From Verrucomicrobiota bacterium (GTDB taxonomy: Bacteria > Verrucomicrobiota > Verrucomicrobiia > Opitutales > Opitutaceae), in contig JAEYQF010000168.1 in NCBI GenBank assembly GCA_023410155.1, positions 1-7,609 on the forward strand: a stretch of 7,609 nucleotides of DNA, in the 5' to 3' direction. The notes under the pieces were generated by a model, which worked only from the letters and a program-made list of their open reading frames with translations, was not told the origin of the DNA and did no database searches. Below are positions 1-5,014 of this stretch, piece by piece. Every line of letters begins with the position of its first letter. The first letter of the stretch is position 1. Both the position numbers and the translations under genes were made by a program.

Positions 1-252
1 TGTGAATTCAGATTCCAGATACGCGACCGTCTTATCTTCGCCCGGTGTGCCGGGGCTGCGCCCCTCGAACTCGTCGGAGGAGAGAATCTTCGTGCGGTCG
101 AGGATGCGCGTGGCGGAGAACTCAGGTGTGGCGGCGCTCAGCAGATGCGCGACGAGAAACGACAGGATGCCGAGGGCGGGGCTGGGGCGGACGGAGCGGA
201 TCATCATGGCGACGGAAGAGCAGAAATCATGCGGCGCGAACCGGCTGATCAT
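1..252 (-). CDS. M28-family metallopeptidase, exported, N-terminal fragment (runs off left edge)
   Basis: Only the first 84 codons lie in the window and they are open to the edge. The start of a mature M28 (aminopeptidase Y-like) zinc peptidase is recognisable: ILSSDEFEGRSPGTPGEDK at about residues 56-74, followed by TVAYLESEF. This is the conserved SDEFEGR-PGT-G block that opens the peptidase domain. The zinc ligands lie beyond the edge and cannot be checked. The ATG at 252 overlaps the stop of the upstream lipoprotein gene (ATGA), which suggests translational coupling. In-frame ATGs at 207 and 204 would instead give MMIRSVRP followed by a hydrophobic stretch ending near LSAA, a more typical Sec signal peptide, so the true start could be 204-207. 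No Shine-Dalgarno sequence is seen at any of these starts. The likely role is digestion of peptides outside the cytoplasm, possibly supplied by the neighbouring binding protein; this is an inference. Confidence 0.8.
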   Translation of the reverse strand, partial: MISRFAPHDFCSSVAMMIRSVRPSPALGILSFLVAHLLSAATPEFSATRILDRTKILSSDEFEGRSPGTPGEDKTVAYLESEFT

Positions 253-1886
253 TTTTCGAGCCACACGTGCTTGTAGGGGTGCCGGTCGAGCAGGGTCGGA
301 TGCCACCCCTTCACCTCGGGGCGAAGGAGAAAAACGTGCGTGTAGTGATAGACCGGGATCATCGGCACCGCATCGAGCAGCAGCCCCTCGGCGCGGGCAA
401 AAATCCGATGACGCTCTTCGGCGGTTGCCGCGCGTTGCGCTTCGAACAGCAGGGTGTCGAAGGAGGCGCTGGACCAGCCGGTGTAGTTGTTGCCGCTACC
501 GCTTTGCCAGATGTCGAGGAACGACGTCGGGTCGTTGTAATCGCCCGTCCAGACCGATCGCAGGATTTGAAACGCGCCCGTGCGGCGTGCTTCCAGCACC
601 GCGTTGAGTTCCTGGTTCACGAGCTGGATCTGCACACCGAGCTCGCGGCGCCACATCTCCTGGATCGCCTCGGCGATCACGCGGTGCGTCTCGGACGAGT
701 TGAACAATAGTTCGAAGGGCGGGAGCCCCTGGCCGTGGGTGTATCCGGCCTCGGCGAGCAGTGCCCGGGCAGCCTCGAAGTTGGTGGTGAACCCACCCTC
801 GAAAACGTAACCGGCCGTGCCGGGGGGCACGAACGAGCGCGCTGGTTGCTGTCCGCCGCGCAGCACTTTTTCCACCAGCGCCTCGCGATCCAACGCGAGG
901 GCCAGCGCGCGGCGCACGCGCACATCGTTGAGAAAGGGGCGTGTGACATTGAGCCGCAGAAAATAGGTGCCGAGCAGCGGGTCGATTCGCAGCAACTCCG
1001 GCGCGTCGCGACGATAGCTCTCGATGCGTCCTGGCGGCAGGGCCTCGGTGAGGTGAAGCTGACCGGCGCGAAACGCGCGCTCCTCGGCGTCGAGGCTGTC
1101 GAAGGCGCGGAAGACGATTCCCTTTAGTCTCACGGCGTCGCGGTCCCAATAGGTGTCGGATTTGGTCGCGACGATCTCCTGGCCGTAGCGCCAGTCTTCG
1201 AGCGCAAACGGTCCGTTGCCGACCAGGCGGCCGGGCCGGGCCCAGGCGGTCCCGCGGCGGGCGAACGCGCCGAACTTCTCCACCGTGGCCCGATGAACCG
1301 GGAACCACGCCGTGTGGTTGAGCAGCGAAAGGAAGTAGGGAGTCGGGTGCTCGAGCGTGACACGCAGCGTGCGTGTATCCGGTGCGGCAATACCGACGGC
1401 ATCGAAACCGGCGACGCCTTTGTTGAACGCTTTGGCGCCTTGCACCACGTGCAGCAGATGAGCGGATTCAGCGCCGAGCTCCGGCGTGAGCACGCGCTGC
1501 CAGGAATCCACGAAATCCTGGGCGGTCACCGGTTCCCCGTTGGACCACTTCGCGTCGGCCCGGAGGTGAAACGTGTAGGTGAGCTGGTCCGGCGAGATTT
1601 CCCACCGCTCTGCGACGCCCGGCACCGGATGCAAGTCAACCGGATCCTCGCTGACGAGACCCTCGAAGAGCGCAGAGAGGACGTTGTAATCGGCGGCTTG
1701 CGTAGCCAGGTGCGGATCGAGGTCGGCCAGGTCAACGCCGATGCCGCGATGCAAGATCTGCTCGCGCGTGCCTCGCTCGACCGCTGTCTCGCGCGGTTTG
1801 CAACCGGCGAGCGCGAGCACGGCGAGGAGGCTGGCAAGAAAAACCCCGGCCAGGGCGGCGCGAGAATTCGGGCGGAGAGGCATCAT
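249..1886 (-). CDS. Peptide ABC transporter substrate-binding lipoprotein (OppA / SBP_bac_5 family)
   Basis: This 545-residue protein is close to the usual OppA length. It should bind oligopeptides on the outer face of the cytoplasmic membrane and pass them to an ABC permease. The N-terminus is a lipoprotein signal: basic start, hydrophobic run, then lipobox LAGC with Cys at residue 29. Family hallmarks follow in order: DLDPHLATQAADYNVLSALF from about residue 55, continuing into EGL; YTFHLRADAKWSNGEPVTAQ from about 104, continuing into DFVDSW; and a C-terminal VKGWHPTLLDRHPYK, typical of OppA ends. The open frame extends upstream to 1976 into ispF, but the lipobox spacing supports ATG 1886 (or the adjacent ATG at 1883). 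There is no Shine-Dalgarno sequence. No permease or ATPase gene is adjacent, so it may be an orphan receptor or serve a transporter encoded elsewhere. It lies 46 nt after ispF and overlaps the peptidase gene by 4 nt. Ligand specificity (peptides, or murein peptides as in MppA) cannot be told. Confidence 0.93.
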   Translation of the reverse strand: MMPLRPNSRAALAGVFLASLLAVLALAGCKPRETAVERGTREQILHRGIGVDLADLDPHLATQAADYNVLSALFEGLVSEDPVDLHPVPGVAERWEISPDQLTYTFHLRADAKWSNGEPVTAQDFVDSWQRVLTPELGAESAHLLHVVQGAKAFNKGVAGFDAVGIAAPDTRTLRVTLEHPTPYFLSLLNHTAWFPVHRATVEKFGAFARRGTAWARPGRLVGNGPFALEDWRYGQEIVATKSDTYWDRDAVRLKGIVFRAFDSLDAEERAFRAGQLHLTEALPPGRIESYRRDAPELLRIDPLLGTYFLRLNVTRPFLNDVRVRRALALALDREALVEKVLRGGQQPARSFVPPGTAGYVFEGGFTTNFEAARALLAEAGYTHGQGLPPFELLFNSSETHRVIAEAIQEMWRRELGVQIQLVNQELNAVLEARRTGAFQILRSVWTGDYNDPTSFLDIWQSGSGNNYTGWSSASFDTLLFEAQRAATAEERHRIFARAEGLLLDAVPMIPVYHYTHVFLLRPEVKGWHPTLLDRHPYKHVWLEK

Positions 1887-1932
1887 TTCGCGGCAAAGGC
1901 GAAAGGACAGACCGCGCTTTCCGATTTGGCAA

Positions 1933-2415
1933 CTAGCTCCGTGCAAGGAGCGCGACAGCGTGCGCCGCGATCGCAATGCCTTTGCCTAGATCGCCCACGC
2001 CCTCGTTAGTCGTCGCCTTCAACCCGATCTCGTCGGGGAAGAGGCCCGTCGATCTCGCGAGCGCAGCTTTCATGTCGGTCAGGCGCGGATAGATCTTCGG
2101 TCGCTCCGCGATGACCGAGGCGTCGATATTCACGAGCGAGTAGCCCTGATTCGCGACCTCGGCGCACACGCGTTGCAGGAGCACCTGAGAGTCGATGTTC
2201 TTGTAGACTGGATCGGTGTTCGGGAAGAAGTGTCCGATGTCGGGCAGCGCGGCCGCGCCGAGGATCGCATCGCAGATCGCATGGGTGAGGCAGTCAGCGT
2301 CGGAATGGCCGTCGAGCCCGTAATCGGTGTCGAACTTCACGCCGCCAAGCACGAGCGGCCGGCCGGAGACGATCCGGTGAATGTCGTAACCGTGGCCAAT
2401 ACGAAAGCGAGCCAT
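1933..2415 (-). CDS. ispF: 2-C-methyl-D-erythritol 2,4-cyclodiphosphate synthase (IspF)
   Basis: This cytoplasmic enzyme of the MEP isoprenoid pathway (step 5) converts CDP-methylerythritol 2-phosphate to methylerythritol 2,4-cyclodiphosphate and releases CMP. At 160 residues it is the normal length for this homotrimeric family. The metal-binding start RIGHGYDIHR supplies Asp11 and His13, and the third zinc ligand is His45 in the segment GLDGHSDADCLTHA. The conserved GAAALPDIGHFFPNTDP loop (about 53-69) and the C-terminal KATTNEGVGDLGKG block (about 133-146, with the Thr and Glu that bind the cytidyl diphosphate) are intact. It starts 5 nt after the ispD stop, so the two genes are probably cotranscribed and coupled, as is common. 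They are separate proteins here and not the IspDF fusion of some proteobacteria. There is no Shine-Dalgarno sequence before the ATG. Confidence 0.97.
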   Translation of the reverse strand: MARFRIGHGYDIHRIVSGRPLVLGGVKFDTDYGLDGHSDADCLTHAICDAILGAAALPDIGHFFPNTDPVYKNIDSQVLLQRVCAEVANQGYSLVNIDASVIAERPKIYPRLTDMKAALARSTGLFPDEIGLKATTNEGVGDLGKGIAIAAHAVALLARS

Positions 2416-2420
2416 GCGCG

Positions 2421-3134
2421 TCAGCTCAGGCTGCGGCGTCCCAGCTCCGGCGCGAGGGAAGGATCCCGCGCGATCAGAAACTCCAGATATGCGAGGTCAC
2501 CCGGAGTGGTGAGCTTCGGGTTGGGGGTGGAGTTCTCCAGGAGCGCGATGGGGTGACCAATGCCCTCGACCGCGGCGGCATCATCCGTCACGTGAAGTGA
2601 TTTTTCGGATACGCGCGAATAGGCGCGCACGATGAGATCGCGGGCGAAGACCTGCGGCGTCTCCATCGCCCAGAGTCGCGAGCGGTCCAGCGTGCGAAGT
2701 CGGGCGTTGTCACGGTGCTCCTTGATCGTGTCGGTCACCCGATGGGCGAGCACGACTGCGTCTTCGCGGCGAACAATCTTGTGCAGGGCCACGAGTTGTT
2801 CCGGCCGCACGAGCGGTCGCGCGCAATCGTGGATGAATACATACGCGATGTCATCGGGCAGCGAGGCGAGCGCGCGCATCACCGAATCCTGACGTTCGCG
2901 TCCGCCCTGCACCAAGGCCGAAGGAGTCGGCGCGTAGGCGGCCAGTTCTGTCATCTGGCGCTGGTCGCGATAGACCACCACGTAGAAGTCCGCGACGCCG
3001 CTGGCCATGAAGGCCGCCGCGGTGTGCGCGAAGACCGGCCGGCCGGCGAGGGGAGCGAGCACTTTGTCTTCGACAGCTCCCTGCATACGGGAGCCGCTTC
3101 CGGCGGCGAGGAGGATGGCGGCGGTGCGGGACAT
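2421..3134 (-). CDS. ispD: 2-C-methyl-D-erythritol 4-phosphate cytidylyltransferase (IspD)
   Basis: This is the MEP pathway step 3 enzyme: MEP plus CTP gives CDP-methylerythritol and pyrophosphate. Its 237 residues match the family (236 in E. coli). The nucleotide-binding start LLAAGSGSRM with Arg16, followed by DK with Lys24, corresponds to the catalytic Arg20 and Lys27 of E. coli. Further conserved blocks are QGGRERQDSV (about 76-85), FIHDCARPLV with metal-ligand Asp103, VTDTIK (about 133-138), DRSRLW and ETPQVF (about 150-163), and HVTDDAAAVEG. The usual QTPQ reads ETPQ, a mild substitution. The Lys corresponding to E. coli Lys213 is present as Lys207 in NPKLT. The gene lies 35 nt after pyrF and 5 nt before ispF in one apparent operon. 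The leader is CT-rich with no Shine-Dalgarno sequence. Confidence 0.97.
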   Translation of the reverse strand: MSRTAAILLAAGSGSRMQGAVEDKVLAPLAGRPVFAHTAAAFMASGVADFYVVVYRDQRQMTELAAYAPTPSALVQGGRERQDSVMRALASLPDDIAYVFIHDCARPLVRPEQLVALHKIVRREDAVVLAHRVTDTIKEHRDNARLRTLDRSRLWAMETPQVFARDLIVRAYSRVSEKSLHVTDDAAAVEGIGHPIALLENSTPNPKLTTPGDLAYLEFLIARDPSLAPELGRRSLS

Positions 3135-3169
3135 GTGGGGTGGTGGTGAAGCTGAGGAAGATCGAACCG

Positions 3170-3868
3170 CTAAGCGGCGCCGAGTTCCGCGAGGATCGAG
3201 CGTGCGGCCTCGGCAGGGTCCTTGGCCTTCAGAATAGGTCGGCCCACAACAATGTAACTTGAGCCTGCGCGCGCGGCCTCGGCCGGGGACATCACGCGCT
3301 TCTGATCGTCGCCGCCCGCCTCACCACTCGGGCGGATGCCAGGCGTGACGAGTTGCACCTCGGCCGCCAGCTGCGAGCGCAGCATCGCGACCTCGAGCGG
3401 CGAGCAGACCAGACCACGCAAGCCCGCGTCGCTCGCGAGCCGTCCGAGCCGGGAAACCTGGGCATCGGGCGCGACACCCACGCCCGTTTCGTTGAGGGCC
3501 GCGCCGTCCATCGACGTGAGCACGGTGACGCCGAGGAGCAGCAGATCGGGCTTCGTCTGTTGCTGCGCGGCGCGTGCGGCGGCCATCATTTCGCGTCCCC
3601 CGCAGGTGTGCAGCGTGAGCATGCCGATCGGCAGCGGCGCGAGAGATTCGACAGCTTTCGCGACCGTGTTCGGGATGTCGTGGAGTTTGAGATCGAGGAA
3701 GATGTTGAAGCCTTCGTCGGCGACGCTGCGCACATAATCGGGCCCGTAGGCGGTGAACATTTGCAGTCCGATCTTCACCCAGCGGAGGGAGCCGCGCAGT
3801 TGGCGGAGGATCGGAGCGGCGGCTTCGCGTGTCGGAACGTCGAGGGCGAGAATCAAGTCGCAGGACAT
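3170..3868 (-). CDS. pyrF: Orotidine 5'-phosphate decarboxylase (PyrF)
   Basis: PyrF catalyses the last step of UMP synthesis, decarboxylating OMP to UMP in the cytoplasm. From ATG 3868 the protein has 232 residues, typical of the short bacterial (type 1) family. The core is complete: LALDV with substrate-binding Asp10, VKIG with Lys32, and the catalytic signature FLDLKLHDIPNT giving Asp59, Lys61 and Asp64. Next come VTVLTSM, LVCSPLEVA, VTPGIRPSGE (phosphate-binding) and YIVVGRPI. An ATG at 3892 in the same frame would add eight residues (MSFTGRPP). Neither start has a Shine-Dalgarno sequence, so the choice rests on family spacing before LALD and is uncertain. The same frame stays open far upstream through the repeat array and antisense to ispE, but that part is arginine-rich with no family resemblance. 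PyrF is the first gene of the minus-strand group, and its product feeds the CTP pool used by IspD. Confidence 0.97.
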   Translation of the reverse strand: MSCDLILALDVPTREAAAPILRQLRGSLRWVKIGLQMFTAYGPDYVRSVADEGFNIFLDLKLHDIPNTVAKAVESLAPLPIGMLTLHTCGGREMMAAARAAQQQTKPDLLLLGVTVLTSMDGAALNETGVGVAPDAQVSRLGRLASDAGLRGLVCSPLEVAMLRSQLAAEVQLVTPGIRPSGEAGGDDQKRVMSPAEAARAGSSYIVVGRPILKAKDPAEAARSILAELGAA

Positions 3869-3910
3869 GGGCGGACGGCCAGTGAACGACATTCGCTTCG
3901 GATGGAAACC

Positions 3911-3916
3911 TAAAAT
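3911..3916 (+). promoter_or_regulatory. Candidate -10 element for ispE
   Basis: TAAAAT matches the sigma-70 -10 consensus at five of six positions and stands out in a GC-rich stretch. No good -35 hexamer lies at the right distance upstream. If it is real, ispE mRNA would carry a leader of about 120 nt that contains the whole repeat array. The assignment is tentative. Confidence 0.25.
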
Positions 3917-3951
3917 TCCGGCTGGCGCCGACTCGGCCCATGAACCGGAAT
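3915..3951. repeat. Nested inverted repeat next to the repeat array
   Basis: The outer arms ATTCCGG (3915-3921) and CCGGAAT (3945-3951) are perfectly complementary. Inside them GCCGA-C-TCGGC (3927-3937) is a second perfect inverted repeat, and the two centres are within one base of each other (3933 and 3932). It could be a protein-binding operator, or an RNA hairpin in the leader of pyrF or ispE. No poly-T follows, so a terminator is unlikely. Confidence 0.55.
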
Positions 3952-4039
3952 GGGTCGAGCCACAGTGCGGACCGGGTCGAGCCAGGGTGCGGCATGAGTC
4001 GAGCCAAGGTGCGGACCGGGTCGGGACACGGTGCGCCTC
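3952..4039. repeat. Tandem array of a 22-bp repeat, four clear units
   Basis: Four adjacent 22-bp units start at 3952, 3974, 3996 and 4018. The consensus is approximately GGGTCGAGCCA followed by NGGTGCGGACC. Units 1 and 3 agree at 19 of 22 positions, units 1 and 2 at 17, and units 3 and 4 at 15. A decayed fifth unit (4040-4061, about 13 of 22 against unit 3) contains the ispE start codon. A possible decayed unit precedes the array at 3930-3951 (about 11 of 22). The period is close to two helical turns and is not a multiple of three. The array is non-coding in the chosen annotation and separates pyrF from ispE. Its function is unknown: it could be a regulator-binding array, a transcribed leader structure or a dispersed genomic repeat. 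Confidence 0.85.
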
Positions 4040-4045
4040 GAGTCG

Positions 4046-4927
4046 ATGCACGAACCGCTCACGTATTTCTCTCCGGCCAAACTCAACCTGTTCCTCGCGA
4101 TCACGGGACGGCGGAGCGACGGTTTTCACGATCTCGTGTCGCTCGTGGCGAAGTTGAAGTGGGGCGACACACTCACGATCGCGCCGGCGGAAACGGATGC
4201 GCTCGAATGCGACGATCCTGCGGTGCCGGTCGACGCGTCGAATCTCGTGCTGAAAGCGGCGGCGGTTTTTCGCGAGGCGACCGGTTGGCGAGGCGCGGCA
4301 AAATTTTTCCTGCAGAAACGGATCCCGATGGGTGCGGGACTCGGCGGCGGCAGCAGCAATGGCGCGATGGCGTTGCGCGGGCTGAACGATCTCGCGGGAC
4401 GTCCGCTCGATGACGCTGCGCTCGTGCTGCTGGCGGCGAGACTCGGATCGGACTGCGCGGCGTTCTTGACCGCGGGTCCGGTGGTGATGCGCGGGCGGGG
4501 CGAACGCGTGGAGGCGCTGCCGGAGGCGGGTGCAGCGAAGTTGCGGGGGCGGCGAGTCGTGGTGTTCAAACCGTCGTTTGGCATCTCGACGCCGTGGGCT
4601 TACAAGCAGATGGCGGCGCGAGCGCCGGGGAGTTATCTGCCGGCGGAGCAAGCGGAGCCGCGGTTGCGGGAGTGGATCGAGGGTGCGGGCGCAGCAGAGG
4701 AGGCACTTTATAACAACATGGAGTCGGTGGCATTCGAGAAATTCATGGCGCTGCCTGCCATGTTGGGCGCGCTGCGGGAAACCTTCGGGCTCGCCGCTCG
4801 TATGAGTGGAAGCGGGAGCGCGTGTTTCGCCTTTTTGCCGGAAGGAATGGAGGGGGGCGCACTCGTGCGGTTACTGAAGCGGGGCTGGGGCGATACAGTC
4901 CTCGCCATCGAGTCGCAATTAGAGTAA
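4046..4927 (+). CDS. ispE: 4-diphosphocytidyl-2-C-methyl-D-erythritol kinase (IspE)
   Basis: This is the MEP pathway step 4 enzyme, which phosphorylates CDP-methylerythritol at the 2-hydroxyl with ATP. From ATG 4046 it has 293 residues (E. coli 283). GHMP-kinase features are complete: SPAKLNLFL with catalytic Lys12, the glycine-rich ATP loop IPMGAGLGGGSSNGA at 93-107, LGSDCAAF with the catalytic Asp136, and the C-terminal RMSGSGSACFAF at about 252-263. Two small departures are seen. The ATP loop ends SSNGA where SSNAA is common, and the segment after the catalytic Asp reads CAAF where VPxF is usual. An in-frame GTG at 4031 would add five residues. ATG is preferred from family spacing, though it lies inside a degenerate repeat unit and has no Shine-Dalgarno sequence. 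It is the first gene of the plus-strand group and complements ispD and ispF across the shared control region. Confidence 0.96.
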   Translation: MHEPLTYFSPAKLNLFLAITGRRSDGFHDLVSLVAKLKWGDTLTIAPAETDALECDDPAVPVDASNLVLKAAAVFREATGWRGAAKFFLQKRIPMGAGLGGGSSNGAMALRGLNDLAGRPLDDAALVLLAARLGSDCAAFLTAGPVVMRGRGERVEALPEAGAAKLRGRRVVVFKPSFGISTPWAYKQMAARAPGSYLPAEQAEPRLREWIEGAGAAEEALYNNMESVAFEKFMALPAMLGALRETFGLAARMSGSGSACFAFLPEGMEGGALVRLLKRGWGDTVLAIESQLE

Positions 4928-4934
4928 ATCCGCA

Positions 4935-4965
4935 TTGACCCGCTGCTCTGGGAGAGCGTTATCGT
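4935..4965 (+). promoter_or_regulatory. Candidate sigma-70-like promoter for ptsI
   Basis: TTGACC (4935-4940) matches the -35 consensus at five of six positions. TATCGT (4960-4965) matches the -10 at four of six, with a 19-bp spacer that is longer than ideal. It lies in the 87-bp gap between ispE and ptsI, where an extra promoter would make sense. The evidence is weak, and ptsI could equally be read through from ispE. Confidence 0.3.
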
Positions 4966-4973
4966 CCGGCGCT

Positions 4974-4996
4974 GCCGACTTCTACCCCGGGTCGGC
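4974..4996. repeat. Inverted repeat in the ptsI leader
   Basis: GCCGAC (4974-4979) and GTCGGC (4991-4996) are perfect 6-bp arms around an 11-nt centre, 18 nt before the ptsI ATG. As RNA the stem could gain two G-U pairs. No T-run follows, so it is not a standard terminator. It may be an operator, a leader hairpin or chance in GC-rich DNA. Confidence 0.35.
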
Positions 4997-5014
4997 CGCA
5001 CGACTTAATATTTG

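Larger units (their letters stand above)
3893..4045. promoter_or_regulatory. Divergent pyrF / ispE intergenic control region
   Basis: This is the only place from which both gene groups can be transcribed outward: pyrF leftward and ispE rightward. About 150 bp hold an AT-rich island at 3911-3917, a nested inverted repeat and a 22-bp tandem repeat array, each listed separately. Promoters for both directions are expected here from the layout. I could not find a convincing -35/-10 pair on either strand. Confidence 0.6.

Noticed and set aside
2..607. Plus-strand open frame over the peptidase and lipoprotein genes
   Set aside because: It has no recognisable domain and opposes two well-supported minus-strand genes.
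1901..1921. Possible terminator between ispF and the OppA-like gene (GAAAG / CTTTC arms)
   Set aside because: The arms are only five bases and A/T-rich with an 11-nt loop, and no T-run follows on either strand.
1887..1976. N-terminal extension of the OppA-like protein into ispF
   Set aside because: It would put about 30 mostly basic residues ahead of a good lipoprotein signal whose spacing fits the ATG at 1886 or 1883.
3952..4061. Possible CRISPR array
   Set aside because: The 22-bp units are directly abutting with no spacers, they diverge in sequence, and there are no cas genes.
3869..4651. Open frame continuing far upstream of pyrF on the minus strand, adding about 260 residues
   Set aside because: It is arginine-rich and crosses the repeat array and the antisense of ispE. 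It has no family resemblance, and PyrF proteins of this type begin just before LALD.
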